Shown: positions 24,145 to 33,740 of the stretch, one piece after another
Layout of the letters: each line of letters begins with the position of its first letter
Position numbering within the stretch: the first letter of the stretch is position 1
From: Scytonema tolypothrichoides VB-61278
GTDB taxonomy: Bacteria > Cyanobacteriota > Cyanobacteriia > Cyanobacteriales > Nostocaceae
Length of the DNA stretch: 36,609 nucleotides
Direction of reading: 5' to 3'
Assembly (NCBI RefSeq): GCF_000828085.3
Contig: NZ_JXCA02000002.1
Span: 1 to 36,609 of the forward strand
Made by a program: the position numbers and the translations under genes
Notes under the pieces: model-generated
Told to the model about the DNA's origin: nothing
The model's input: the letters and a program-made list of their open reading frames with translations, nothing else
Databases searched by the model: none

Positions 24145-25371
24145 ATGTCAATGAGCCAATTCATGGCTTCGTTTACTGATATTGTTCTGTTAGTAAGCGC
24201 TAGTGGTCTATTTATTGTCTGCGTATTTTTTTTGATTGAATGTACTGCGGCTCTATTGCCAATCACTTCTTGTATTAATAAAGACAATTGCCCAGATTTG
24301 AAAGTGGCTGTCTTGGTTCCTGCACACAATGAAGAGATTGTTATCGGTTCAACAATAGAAAAACTGCTCCCAACCTTAAACAGACAGGACAGTTTGATTG
24401 TTGTTGCGGACAATTGTAGCGACACAACAGCAGAGATTGCTCGTGCCAAAGGTGCTACAGTGATTGAGCGTCAAGACAAGGATCGCAAAGGCAAGGGATA
24501 TGCCTTAGATTACGGTCTACACTTTCTTGAGTCGGCTCCTCCTGATGTAGTTGTGATTGTTGATGCTGACTGTACAGTCGATACAGATGCGATTTCGCTG
24601 TTGAGTCAGTATGCGATCGCCTTAAACGCACCTGTCCAAGCAACCTACCTGATGAGCAGACCAAAAAACTCGCAGTCATCAAAAGACTTTGTTTCACAGT
24701 TTTCTAACATCGTCAGGAATTTAGTTCGTCCCCTTGGATTAGCCAGACTTAGACAGTCCTGCCCATTGCTTGGCACAGGTATGGCTTTCCCATGGAAAGT
24801 GATTCGTTCAGTTAATGTAGCCAACTCTCACCTACTTGAAGATTTAAAACTAGGCTTGGATCTGACATTAGCTGGATACAGACCTGTATTTTGCCAATCG
24901 GCAAAAGTCACTGGATATTTGCCACAGCAGTCGCAGGCTGCCAAAAGTCAGAGAACTCGTTGGGATCACGGTCATTTACAAATTATGCAGACCTATGTCC
25001 CCATCTTGCTTAAACAAGCAGTCTTTCAAAAAAGGTTCGACTTGTTGGTGAGCTTTTTAGATTTATGTGTGCCACCTTTATCCCTGCTTGTAGTTATTTG
25101 GTTAGTGCTTATGGCACTTTCTTTGGTTTTTGGGCTTTTAGGAGCATCATTGATGCCAGCAGTTATCGTTGCCACAGCGGGACTTTGTTTCCTCATTGCA
25201 ATTCTAACAGCTTGGACTAAGTTCGCTCGACAAGATCTTCCTCTGCGCGAACTTTTAACTGTTCCTTTTTATATTCTCTGGAAAATTCCAGTTTATTTCA
25301 AGTTTTTAGTCAAACCTCAAAGTGTGTGGGTTCGTACGGAAAGAGACTCAGTTAATGCAACGGATTCTTAG
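24145..25371 (+). CDS. Membrane glycosyltransferase, GT2
   Basis: 408-aa processive-type GT2 protein. An N-terminal membrane helix (about 12-34) precedes the GT-A domain with VLVPAHNEEIVIGSTI (nucleotide binding), VVADNCSDTTAEIA, the DADC metal motif (about 134-137), an LLEDLKLGLD general-base region and QRTRWDHGH, a Q-x-x-R-W motif as in cellulose-synthase-like enzymes. Three C-terminal hydrophobic helices follow. The motif set suggests transfer from a nucleotide sugar at the membrane, possibly with chain translocation, though length is below that of full cellulose synthases. The gene is 12 bases after the acetyltransferase and likely in the same transcript. A second in-frame Met lies two codons later. 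Confidence 0.88.
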   Translation: MSMSQFMASFTDIVLLVSASGLFIVCVFFLIECTAALLPITSCINKDNCPDLKVAVLVPAHNEEIVIGSTIEKLLPTLNRQDSLIVVADNCSDTTAEIARAKGATVIERQDKDRKGKGYALDYGLHFLESAPPDVVVIVDADCTVDTDAISLLSQYAIALNAPVQATYLMSRPKNSQSSKDFVSQFSNIVRNLVRPLGLARLRQSCPLLGTGMAFPWKVIRSVNVANSHLLEDLKLGLDLTLAGYRPVFCQSAKVTGYLPQQSQAAKSQRTRWDHGHLQIMQTYVPILLKQAVFQKRFDLLVSFLDLCVPPLSLLVVIWLVLMALSLVFGLLGASLMPAVIVATAGLCFLIAILTAWTKFARQDLPLRELLTVPFYILWKIPVYFKFLVKPQSVWVRTERDSVNATDS

Positions 25372-25548
25372 TTGATATATTAACGTAATTGTTGCTAGTT
25401 AGTGTCCATAAACAGTATCTGAATTTACAAGCAAGTGTTTTTTTAGTACTCATAAATACTAAAAAATAAAATTTTGTACTTAAAGTAAAATGCTTTTTGA
25501 TAACTAGCAACTTGGGTTATTATACAAAGCGTTGAGACTATAAAGGTT

Positions 25549-26805
25549 ATGAATAAAATTCAACAGAATAGTCTTTTGCTAGTAAACTCAGTTCCGCTTC
25601 GGGAAGTAGACGGTCAATTCGGCTTGGATGATCAAACCTGCGCGGGTTTAGTTCGCTGGGCAGAAAATTTTGAGCGAATTGTAATGGCTAGTCCTGCCTT
25701 ACCAGAACACATCGCTGTACAACAACAAAATTCTTCAACTGCTGGCACAAAATGGCAAGCAGTGAAAGATTTGCCATGTGCAGACCAACTGAAATTTGTG
25801 CCACTACCGTACGCGTATAAATTGCGAGACTTTACAAAGGTATATGCAAAGACACGCGAATTCTTGAAAGAAAAGATACAGCAAAACCAGTATCTTTGTT
25901 TCGTCATCGCTCGACCTATTGGAGATTGGGGAGGAATCGCTGCTTTAGAAGCCATAAAGCTTAGACGACCTTATACTGCGTGGTTGGATCGCGTTGAGTA
26001 TGAGGTCATCCGTCGAACGTTGCCAAGTTTGCCTCTTAAAAGCCGCATTAAAGAGGTGTTGCACTTACCATTGATGAAACGCTATCAACGATACTTGATT
26101 CGTCAAAGCAGCCTAGGACTTTTTCAAGGGCAAGATTGCTATCAAGCATATTCACCTTTTTGCAAACAGCCCCATTGCATTTACGATGTTCATACAAAAA
26201 AGTCTGATCAAATTGACGAACCAAGCATAGACCTCAAAATCAAGTCACTCTTGTCTAATGAACCTTTACGGATTTGCTATGTAGGACGAGCAGCAGACAT
26301 GAAAGGACCACTCGATTGGCTGCAGGTCGTGAATCGGATTTGTAAAGCTGGTGTTGATGTCAAAGCAACTTGGGTTGGAGATGGACCACTTCTTTTGAAG
26401 ATGAAGTCGTTAACTCAAGAGTTGGGCATTGCTGACCGTGTTCATTTAGTTGGGTTTGTTGATGACCAAAGCAAAATTTTACAGACGATGAGAGAAAATC
26501 ACATCTTTCTTTTCTGCCATAAAACACCAGAATCACCTCGGTGTCTGATTGAGTCAATAGTCTCCGGTTGTCCGATTGTTGGTTATGAGAGTTCTTATTC
26601 CCAAGACCTGGTGTCTCGATATGGAGGTGGTGCATTTGTGCCAATGAACGACTGGCAAAAACTGGCTGACTTAGTTGTTGAATTGAATTCAGACCGACCA
26701 AAATTAAGTAAGTTGATTCGAGAAGCTGCATTATCTGGTCAGTTTTTTGATGAAGAAACCGTTTATCAGGAGCGAAGTGACTTAATTAAGAAATATTTAA
26801 CATGA
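25549..26805 (+). CDS. Glycosyltransferase, GT4 family (group 1)
   Basis: 418-aa GT-B glycosyltransferase. The C-terminal nucleotide-sugar domain is clear: LRICYVGRAADMKGPLDWLQ (about 241-260), ATWVGDGPLLLKMKSL, DRVHLVGFVDD and the ESPRCLIESIVSGCPIVGYES stretch corresponding to the EX7E motif region. The N-terminal half is divergent (LVNSVPLREVDGQFGLDDQT). No signal peptide or membrane helix. Start ATG 25549 has an AAAGG eight bases upstream. The 177-base AT-rich gap before it could hold a promoter. Substrate cannot be deduced. Confidence 0.87.
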   Translation: MNKIQQNSLLLVNSVPLREVDGQFGLDDQTCAGLVRWAENFERIVMASPALPEHIAVQQQNSSTAGTKWQAVKDLPCADQLKFVPLPYAYKLRDFTKVYAKTREFLKEKIQQNQYLCFVIARPIGDWGGIAALEAIKLRRPYTAWLDRVEYEVIRRTLPSLPLKSRIKEVLHLPLMKRYQRYLIRQSSLGLFQGQDCYQAYSPFCKQPHCIYDVHTKKSDQIDEPSIDLKIKSLLSNEPLRICYVGRAADMKGPLDWLQVVNRICKAGVDVKATWVGDGPLLLKMKSLTQELGIADRVHLVGFVDDQSKILQTMRENHIFLFCHKTPESPRCLIESIVSGCPIVGYESSYSQDLVSRYGGGAFVPMNDWQKLADLVVELNSDRPKLSKLIREAALSGQFFDEETVYQERSDLIKKYLT

Positions 26806-26902
26806 TTCACTTTTTAAAAGTTTAAGTAGCTGACATGTTTTAGGGTGACTGTACTTAGTATGAAAGAAATTAATCAATGTATAAATATCTTCATATACAA
26901 TT

Positions 26903-28183
26903 GTGAATAAATATATCAGAATTGCCGAGAAACTTTTTATTATTTTAGGCTTATCTTTTTTCTCAGGGGTATTTGGTGTAGACTCTCTAGGTCTTCTACT
27001 GCCAAGTATCGTTGTCACATTGATCAGATTCTTTGTTTGGGGAATGTCAACCATTCTCATTTGTATCTTCTGGAAAGATACAATAATCATATGCAAAAGA
27101 AACATATTACTTTGTATATTAACTGTCCTGGCTCTACTATCTTTTGTCTGGTCAGAATTTCCAGACTTTACGTTATCTATTAGTAGAGATATCTTGATGA
27201 TGACCTCGTTTGGCTTATACTTTGCTACACGATTTAATCAGAAAGAGCAGGTACAACTTATCGCCTATACTTTATTGATAGGATGTTTCTTAAGTATAAT
27301 TGTTGCCCTTCTCTTCCCTATGGTTGGTATACATCAAGGAAGTGCTGGAATGGACGATCATCCAGGAGCATGGAAAGGAGTATATGGGCACAAAAATAAC
27401 TTTGGAAGCATGATGGTTTTATGCTCCATCACATTTTTTACGCTACCCAAGGAAAATTCCATTATATACAAGTGGTTTGGTTTTGGTCTTTCGCTGGTCT
27501 TGATGCTACTTTCAACTTCAAAAACTTCTCTTGTTCTCTCTTTTGTACTTGTTTTAATAATAATGTTCTATAAAAATTTTCGCTGGCACGGAAAAATCAG
27601 CGTAATTTTCACAAACATTGGAATTCTTCTTATAGGATGTTTTGCTGTACCACTTTTAACTTATTGGGTAGAACTTTTAACTGGTTTAGGAAAAGACGCA
27701 ACTTTGACTGGAAGGACACCCATATGGACTTATGCACTAGGTAGATTAATGGAAAAACCATTGTTGGGTTATGGGCGTGCTGCATTTTGGGCACCGAAAA
27801 GTCCGTATGCAATCGAAGCGGGTCAAGCACTAGGAACTGGCTGGGTTGCACCTCACGGGCACAATGGTTTTCTTGATCTAGCACTTGATCTTGGCTTGAT
27901 TGGTTTCTCACTTTTTTTAATTATTTATTTAACAGTCTTTGTCCGGGCATTAAAACAAGGTTATGCAACTAAAAATCTAGAATATCTGTGGCCATTAGCT
28001 TATGTTACTTTCCTGAGCATTAATAACGTGACAGAAAGTATTTTTCTACGTGGAGAAAACGTGTATTGGACTTTGTTTCTAACAGTTGTTTTTACTTTGA
28101 CCCAACGAAAGAAAATTCAACAAATTAATATTCCGAACAAGAAAAACTATATGCATGTTACTTCAACTCGTCTAAATACATAA
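26903..28183 (+). CDS. wzy: O-antigen ligase/polymerase family membrane protein (Wzy-like)
   Basis: 426-aa protein with about ten to eleven hydrophobic segments, likely the polymerase that joins flipped repeat units outside the cytoplasmic membrane. The large extracytoplasmic loop contains GAWKGVYGHKNNFGSMMV, the G-x-x-x-H-K-N-x-x-G signature of the Wzy_C/O-antigen ligase family, and a second loop has TGRTPIWTYALG and APHGHNGFLDLALDLGLIG, also family-typical with a His. GTG 26903 is the best start; the first membrane helix begins ten residues later. In a locus with Wzx, Wzc and an initiating transferase, polymerase is more likely than ligase, since there is no lipid A core context. Confidence 0.88.
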   Translation: MNKYIRIAEKLFIILGLSFFSGVFGVDSLGLLLPSIVVTLIRFFVWGMSTILICIFWKDTIIICKRNILLCILTVLALLSFVWSEFPDFTLSISRDILMMTSFGLYFATRFNQKEQVQLIAYTLLIGCFLSIIVALLFPMVGIHQGSAGMDDHPGAWKGVYGHKNNFGSMMVLCSITFFTLPKENSIIYKWFGFGLSLVLMLLSTSKTSLVLSFVLVLIIMFYKNFRWHGKISVIFTNIGILLIGCFAVPLLTYWVELLTGLGKDATLTGRTPIWTYALGRLMEKPLLGYGRAAFWAPKSPYAIEAGQALGTGWVAPHGHNGFLDLALDLGLIGFSLFLIIYLTVFVRALKQGYATKNLEYLWPLAYVTFLSINNVTESIFLRGENVYWTLFLTVVFTLTQRKKIQQINIPNKKNYMHVTSTRLNT

Positions 28184-28203
28184 CAATTACGGGAGGTCTA
28201 GCT

Positions 28204-28341
28204 TTGCAATCTATTGGAGTTGTTGTCATCAGACGCAACGAAGGAAATCGTTTCGAAGCCTGCTTTTTATCAGTCATTCGTACGAAAGGGGACAAAATAT
28301 GTGAAACTTCGTTAATCGAATCAATTTTTACTATTTCATAG
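28204..28341 (+). pseudogene. Truncated 5' copy of the downstream GT2 gene
   Basis: After a GGGAGG ribosome binding site, TTG 28204 opens a frame reading LQSIGVVVIRRNEGNRFEAC, then FLSVIRTKGD, that matches the start of the intact glycosyltransferase gene at 29163 in about 22 of the first 25 residues, after which similarity stops and a TAG closes at 28341. Even the ribosome binding site and the TTG start are duplicated. It is a decayed duplicate or recombination scar; a 45-aa product without the GT active site would be useless as an enzyme. Confidence 0.8.
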
Positions 28342-28383
28342 TAATTTCTGATTGACTTTTTGTATATTTGTGGAGAATTAAAG

Positions 28384-29064
28384 ATGGGAATTCTAGAAAA
28401 AATATACAACCATCGACATCAGGACTCGTTAGCTACCAAGCTAAGAAAAAAACGGTTTGCTTTATTTAAAGACCTTCTTGACTCTGTCCCAAAACCTATC
28501 AAAATACTCGATGTAGGGGGAAGAGTAGATTTTTGGCAAAATACAGATTTTTGGCATGAAACTGACAAAGATCTAGAAGTCACTATCATAAACCTAGATT
28601 TTGAAATAGACGATTCAGTCTATGTAAACATTACACAAGTGAGTGGTGATGCCAGAAATATGCAACAGTTTCGAGATCAAGAATTTGATGTTGTGTTTTC
28701 TAATTCTGTTATTGAACATGTAGGAGGTTTTCAAGAACAGCTTCAAATGTCTCGTGAAGTTATGCGAGTGGGTAAAAGATACTTTATTCAAACGCCTAAT
28801 CTTTATTTTCCAATCGAACCACATTTTGTTTTTCCTTTATTTCAATTTCTTCCTGTAGGACTGAGAGTATTTCTCGTCAACCATTTTGACCTTGGTTGGA
28901 TTAAAAAGATTCCTGATAAGGAAAAAGCGAAACAGCTAGTGACTGGCATTAAATTACTGAGAAAAATGGAGTTAGTCAAGCTGTTTCCAAAATCAAATTT
29001 GTATGAAGAAAAGTTTCTGGGCTTAACTAAGTCTTTTACAGTTTATGGTGGGTGGAATACTTAG
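28384..29064 (+). CDS. SAM-dependent methyltransferase, class I
   Basis: 226-aa class I methyltransferase. Motif I is ILDVGGRVDF (about 42-51), an acidic end-of-strand-2 region VTIINLDFEI, and FDVVFSNSVIEHVGGF is the motif IV/post-IV region typical of Methyltransf_11/23 proteins in polysaccharide loci. The start is ATG 28384, not the upstream TTG 28360, because GGAGA lies at a good distance before it. It probably methylates a sugar or acts on a lipid-linked intermediate; the acceptor cannot be read. The gene sits exactly between a truncated and an intact copy of a GT2 start, as if inserted as a cassette. Confidence 0.85.
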   Translation: MGILEKIYNHRHQDSLATKLRKKRFALFKDLLDSVPKPIKILDVGGRVDFWQNTDFWHETDKDLEVTIINLDFEIDDSVYVNITQVSGDARNMQQFRDQEFDVVFSNSVIEHVGGFQEQLQMSREVMRVGKRYFIQTPNLYFPIEPHFVFPLFQFLPVGLRVFLVNHFDLGWIKKIPDKEKAKQLVTGIKLLRKMELVKLFPKSNLYEEKFLGLTKSFTVYGGWNT

Positions 29065-29162
29065 TTACAATTTTCCTTCTCTAGGTTTTGTGCTGCCAAG
29101 ATCTATTTTTATGTTATTTAAAACTGCGTGAAACATAGACGAATATTATAGGAGGTTTTACT

Positions 29163-30170
29163 TTGCAATCTATTGGGGTTGTTGTCATTGGACGCAACGA
29201 AGGAAATCGCCTCGAAGCGTGCTTGCTATCCGTGATAGGAGAAGGTAAAAGTGTAGTCTACGTTGATTCAGGCTCTACAGATGGAAGTGTAGCACTGGCT
29301 CGCTCTCTTGGTGTCCATGTTATCGAACTCGATTTATCTATTCCGTTCACTGCAGCCCGTGCTAGGAATACAGGGTTTGAATACTTATTACAAATACAAC
29401 CAGAATTAGAATTTGTCCAGTTTGTAGATGGAGACTGTCGGGTTGTAGAGGGATGGTTGGAACGTGCTGTGGATGAATTAGTCGCAAAACCTGATGTTGT
29501 GGTGGTGTGTGGGCGGCGTCGAGAAGAATTTCCTACTAACTCTATTTATAACCGCCTGTGCGACATTGAGTGGAACACTCCAATAGGTGAAGCGAAAGCT
29601 TGTGGTGGTGACTCGATGATGAGAGTGATCGCATTCAAAAAACTAGGAGGGTTCAATCCAACATTAATTGCAGGAGAAGAACCAGAACTGTGTGTACGAC
29701 TACGTCAGGCTGGTGGCAAAATTTTACGTGTCGATGCAGAAATGACATCACACGATGCCCAAATACTCCGTTTTCGTCAGTGGTGGAAACGAGAGATTCG
29801 CAATGGTCACGCTTATGCTGAGGGGGCTTGGCTACACGGTCGCAGTCCCGAACGCCATTGGGTGAGAGAAAGTTTAAGGAGTTGGTTCTGGGGTTTGCTT
29901 TTGCCTGGGTTGACCCTTGCTAGTTTATTGCCAACTCAGGGATTAAGCATACTATTACTCTTAATCGCTTATACTTGGTTAGCTTACAGAGTGTATCGAC
30001 TGGCACGGTCTAAAGGGTTTGACAAAAAAGATGCTATTTCCTACGCCCTGTTCTGTGGTGTGTTAGAAAAATACCCTAAATTATTGGGTCAAATCCAATT
30101 TCACATCAATAGATTGTTGAAACGACAACGCACCTTAGTGGAATACAAAAGCGCGCCTTCAGCCAGTTAA
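29163..30170 (+). CDS. Glycosyltransferase, GT2 family
   Basis: 335-aa GT-A enzyme: VVVIGRNEGNRLEACLLSVI at the N-terminus, VVYVDSGSTDGSVALA, FVQFVDGDCRV (D-x-D metal motif), ACGGDSMMRV, and AGEEPELCVRLRQAG (general base ED region). Two hydrophobic stretches near residues 238-275 could tether it to the membrane. Start is TTG 29163 with a perfect AGGAGG seven bases upstream; no ATG or GTG fits the family N-terminus, so this is a firm non-ATG start. The same TTG and ribosome binding site occur in the truncated copy at 28204. Confidence 0.9.
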   Translation: MQSIGVVVIGRNEGNRLEACLLSVIGEGKSVVYVDSGSTDGSVALARSLGVHVIELDLSIPFTAARARNTGFEYLLQIQPELEFVQFVDGDCRVVEGWLERAVDELVAKPDVVVVCGRRREEFPTNSIYNRLCDIEWNTPIGEAKACGGDSMMRVIAFKKLGGFNPTLIAGEEPELCVRLRQAGGKILRVDAEMTSHDAQILRFRQWWKREIRNGHAYAEGAWLHGRSPERHWVRESLRSWFWGLLLPGLTLASLLPTQGLSILLLLIAYTWLAYRVYRLARSKGFDKKDAISYALFCGVLEKYPKLLGQIQFHINRLLKRQRTLVEYKSAPSAS

Positions 30171-30283
30171 GATAATCTCTGTTTTGGCGTATATTGGTAT
30201 CTATAGTTACGCGCAATTTTTAACTAAAATCATGGCAATAATAACTTACAAAACATTTAGTTTTTTGAGAAAATAGAGTATCA

Positions 30284-31336
30284 ATGGTAACAAAACTTAA
30301 AGCAGCCGTCATTGGGACAGGGGCGATCTCCAAAGAACATCTCAGTTTTCTTTCCAAATCTGAACGCGCACATCTAGCCAGTGTTTGCGACCTTTCAAAA
30401 GTGTCTGCTAGGTATGCAGCGCGACGGTTCGGTGCAGACTCAACTTATACCGATTACCGCCAGATGCTTACGGAGATAAAGCCTGACATTGTACATATTC
30501 TCACTCCGCCTCATACACACAAACGGATTGCCAAGGACTGTTTAGAAGCTGGTGTACACGTGTTCTGTGAGAAGCCTATTACACCAACTTACGATGAATT
30601 TAAAGAACTTTGGACCTTCGCACAGTCTCACAATCGCTGGGTGATTGAAAACCAAAACTACTGTTTTAACGAACCAATTCTTGCGATTGAGAAATTAGTT
30701 GCAGATGGGACTCTTGGAGAAGTGCAGGAAGTTGAAGTCCGCATAGCGCTTCCAGTTCGCGATGGTGGAGTATTTGCAGACGAAAACCTGCCTAATCCCA
30801 TTCATAAAATGCCTGCAGGGGTTATCCATGATTTCATGACACACTTGTGCTCAATGGTGGTGCGCTTCATACCAAATTTTGAGCGTGTTAGTGCTGCATG
30901 GAGTAATCATGGTGGTGGAGACCTGTTCCGGTATGATGACCTTGATGCGATCGTTATCGGAGGATCAGCACACGCTCGAATTCGATTCAGTTGTCACACA
31001 CTACCCAAGTCTTTTGCTGTTACGGTGCGAGGTTCAAAAGGCTATGCAGAAACTGATTTGTTTCAGCCCCATCTGCGTTGTGTCATACCCCGTTCTGGAG
31101 AACTGCTCTCTCCGCTAATTAATCATTTTGTGAATGGATATGACTTCATTGGAGCATCATTCACGAACTTTCGCAACAAAATTATGCAAAAAACAGTGTA
31201 TGAGGGTATTCATCGACTTTTAGACAAAACCTATGAAGCAGTCATTGAAGATAAAACGCCACCAATCAGTTTTGAACAAATGGAACGTACACATCACTTA
31301 ATTAATGCCCTACTATTGGAGGCTAATCGCGTATGA
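30284..31336 (+). CDS. Gfo/Idh/MocA-family NAD(P)-dependent sugar oxidoreductase
   Basis: 350-aa cytoplasmic oxidoreductase acting on a sugar or nucleotide sugar. Rossmann fold at the N-terminus with AAVIGTGAISKEHL (7-20), HILTPPHTH and the hallmark VFCEKPITPTYDEF (E-K-P motif, about 96-98). The C-terminal alpha/beta domain has AGVIHDFMTHLCSMV, with the Asp/His commonly involved in catalysis. Its stop overlaps the next gene's start (ATGA, 31333-31336), so oxidoreductase and epimerase are translationally coupled and probably act in one pathway making an unusual sugar for the polymer. Confidence 0.9.
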   Translation: MVTKLKAAVIGTGAISKEHLSFLSKSERAHLASVCDLSKVSARYAARRFGADSTYTDYRQMLTEIKPDIVHILTPPHTHKRIAKDCLEAGVHVFCEKPITPTYDEFKELWTFAQSHNRWVIENQNYCFNEPILAIEKLVADGTLGEVQEVEVRIALPVRDGGVFADENLPNPIHKMPAGVIHDFMTHLCSMVVRFIPNFERVSAAWSNHGGGDLFRYDDLDAIVIGGSAHARIRFSCHTLPKSFAVTVRGSKGYAETDLFQPHLRCVIPRSGELLSPLINHFVNGYDFIGASFTNFRNKIMQKTVYEGIHRLLDKTYEAVIEDKTPPISFEQMERTHHLINALLLEANRV

Positions 31337-32379
31337 AGTTATTGATAACAGGTGCGTCCGGTTTTCTCGGACAATATGTTGTCGCCCAAGCACTGCGACA
31401 AGGACATAAAGTACGTGCAGTTGTGCGACCATCTAGTAATGAAAAGCGCCTAGCATGGCACAATCACCCAAATGTAGAGCTGATACGTATCGATTTGCGT
31501 TCACCCAATGGTATTGTTGATGCAGTCCAAGGTGTAGACGCAGTTATCCATTTGGCAGCCGCTAAAGAAGGCGACTTTTATACACGATTTGCTGGCACAG
31601 TCATTGCCACTGAAAACTTGCTCAATGCCATGATTTCAGCTAATGTGCTGCGGTTGGTTGATATCAGCACTTTCTCAGTGTACGATTATCTTCGCACGAA
31701 ATCTGGCACAACAATTACTGAAGATACACTCGTAGAGTGCGACCCTCTAGAACGGGATGAATACGCCCAAACCAAGCTTCTTCAAGAAGAACTTGTTCGC
31801 GAATTTGAGCAAGAACACAAAGCACAAGTGACAATTGTTCGTCCTGGACTGGTTTATGGACGAGATAACCTCTGGAGTACCCTGCTTGGAGGAAAATTAA
31901 GTGGCAATTTGTGGTTGCGAATCGGGGCTTATGCAACAATGCCATTGACATATGTCGAGAATTGTGCAGAGGCGATTGTCAGCGCTGTGGAACGTGAAGA
32001 GGCTATTGGTCAAACTTTGAATATCGTTGATGACGACTTGCCCACCCAGAGAGCTTATGTTAAGCAACTGGCGAAACGCAAATACTCTTTGCCCCGGATG
32101 ATTCGGATCAATTGGACACTGATGCGGGCGATCGCTTGGCTATTCTGGATCTACAACAAAAAAGTGCTGAATGGGCAAGCAAAGCTGCCTGGTATATTCA
32201 ACCCAATCATACTGGATGCTCGGTTTAAGTTATTTCGCTACAGTAATGCCCGTGCCAAAAAAGTTTTGAACTGGAATCCCAGGTATTCACTGGACACTGC
32301 ACTTGATCGCAGTTTTAGCAATACTGAATTGTTGCAGGTATCGCAGCCGACACCCTCCTTGCAACCTTTAGGTGGTTGA
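31333..32379 (+). CDS. NAD-dependent epimerase/dehydratase (extended SDR)
   Basis: 348-aa extended short-chain dehydrogenase. TGASGFLGQYV (7-17) is the TGxxGxxG cofactor motif, with DAVIHLAA, a Ser/Thr region LVDISTFSVYD, and the catalytic Y-x-x-x-K as YAQTK (about 144-148); IVRPGLVYG and TYVENCAEAIV are further family blocks. The C-terminus is longer than minimal epimerases and includes a hydrophobic segment (MRAIAWLFWIYNK), so membrane association is possible. It overlaps the upstream oxidoreductase by four bases and its TGA is six bases before the ATG of the next glycosyltransferase, forming a compact three-gene set. Confidence 0.88.
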   Translation: MKLLITGASGFLGQYVVAQALRQGHKVRAVVRPSSNEKRLAWHNHPNVELIRIDLRSPNGIVDAVQGVDAVIHLAAAKEGDFYTRFAGTVIATENLLNAMISANVLRLVDISTFSVYDYLRTKSGTTITEDTLVECDPLERDEYAQTKLLQEELVREFEQEHKAQVTIVRPGLVYGRDNLWSTLLGGKLSGNLWLRIGAYATMPLTYVENCAEAIVSAVEREEAIGQTLNIVDDDLPTQRAYVKQLAKRKYSLPRMIRINWTLMRAIAWLFWIYNKKVLNGQAKLPGIFNPIILDARFKLFRYSNARAKKVLNWNPRYSLDTALDRSFSNTELLQVSQPTPSLQPLGG

Positions 32380-32384
32380 AGAGA

Positions 32385-33698
32385 ATGCGTATCGCTTACC
32401 TAACTGGTGAATATCCCAGAGCAACAGATACTTTCATCCAGCGAGAAGTTATAACCCTGCGAGAAATGGGTGTGGACGTCCACACATTTTCTATTCGCCG
32501 AACAGGGGATGAACATATAGTGGGAGAAGAACAGAAGTTAGAGCGCGATCGCACGTTCTACATTCTTCCCCCCAATCCCATCATTTTACTCTTGGCGCAC
32601 CTGAGTTTATTACTTGCTTCCCCAACTCGATACTTACAAGCAATCAAACTCGCATTCTCAACCAGTCAACCTGGATTACGAGGTGCGTTCTATCAATTAT
32701 TTTACTTTTTGGAAGCAGGTATTCTTGCCAAACAAATCAAACAAAGGCAAATTGTACATGTACACAACCACATTGTAGAAGCTAGCGGTACCGTTGCCAT
32801 GATCGCCGCCGAAATGGGCGGTTTTACTTATAGCTTTACCTTGCACGGTCCGTATATCTTCTTCCGTCCACATCAATGGCGACTTGACGAGAAAATAAAA
32901 CGAGCGCTGTTTGTTTGTTGTATTAGTCATTATGCTCGCAGTCAAGGAATGATATTCGCATCCACCGAAAGGTGGAATCGAATGCATATCATTCATTGTG
33001 GTGTTGACCCAGCTTTATTCAATGTTGTTTCCCATAACGACTCAGGAAAACGCTTGCTTTTTGTTGGACGACTGGCTGCAGCGAAAGGTTTACCTATTTT
33101 ACTAGAAAGCTTGGTCACCTTAAGGCGATTGCATCCAGACATCATATTAACAGTGGTAGGTGACGGTCCAGACCGTCAAAATTTAGAACTTTTGACTGCT
33201 CAGTTGGGATTAAATCAGAATGTCAATTTCGTTGGCTATAAATCCCAAGCTGAAGTACGCAATTACTTTCAGCAAACAGATATTTTCGTAATGTCCAGCT
33301 TTGCTGAAGGGATACCAGTTGTACTAATGGAAGCAATGGCGGCTGGTGTACCTGTCGTCGCCACCCAGATTGCAGGCGTCAGTGAGTTGGTAGAAGATGG
33401 TGTGAATGGGTATGTTGTTCCACCAGGAGACACTGTTTCCTTAACAGAGCACATCGAAAAATTACTGAGTGATGATAAACTGAGAGCAGCATTTGGTACA
33501 GCTGGTCGAGCCAAAGTAGAAAAAGACTTTAACATACACCATGAAGTCGCACGGCTGCATCACCTAATGACTAGCGCCTTGCAAGGAAAAGTAGAACCTA
33601 TTCGTCCTGATTATCAACAAAAGCAAGTTTTTCTGAACGAATATCAGATCGTAACAACCTCTGGTTACGAATCTACTAACCGTCCTGAAAAAGCGTAG
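32385..33698 (+). CDS. Glycosyltransferase, GT4 family (group 1)
   Basis: 437-aa GT-B enzyme. N-terminal domain opens MRIAYLTGEYPRATDTFIQR; nucleotide-sugar domain has LLFVGRLAAAKGLPILLESL, LTVVGDGPDRQNLELL, NVNFVGYKSQAEV and SSFAEGIPVVLMEAMAAGVPVVAT (the EX7E motif region, E-G-I-P-V-V-L-M-E). GVSELVEDGVNGYVVPPGD completes the family signature. ATG 32385 is chosen over TTG 32376 because the latter overlaps the previous stop and adds only MKR; AAGAG lies just ahead. The N-terminus resembles colanic-acid-type transferases that extend lipid-linked oligosaccharides. Confidence 0.9.
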   Translation: MRIAYLTGEYPRATDTFIQREVITLREMGVDVHTFSIRRTGDEHIVGEEQKLERDRTFYILPPNPIILLLAHLSLLLASPTRYLQAIKLAFSTSQPGLRGAFYQLFYFLEAGILAKQIKQRQIVHVHNHIVEASGTVAMIAAEMGGFTYSFTLHGPYIFFRPHQWRLDEKIKRALFVCCISHYARSQGMIFASTERWNRMHIIHCGVDPALFNVVSHNDSGKRLLFVGRLAAAKGLPILLESLVTLRRLHPDIILTVVGDGPDRQNLELLTAQLGLNQNVNFVGYKSQAEVRNYFQQTDIFVMSSFAEGIPVVLMEAMAAGVPVVATQIAGVSELVEDGVNGYVVPPGDTVSLTEHIEKLLSDDKLRAAFGTAGRAKVEKDFNIHHEVARLHHLMTSALQGKVEPIRPDYQQKQVFLNEYQIVTTSGYESTNRPEKA

Positions 33699-33740
33699 CG
33701 CTAATATCATCCAAAAATATTTCCCAATGCTTTTCTAGAA

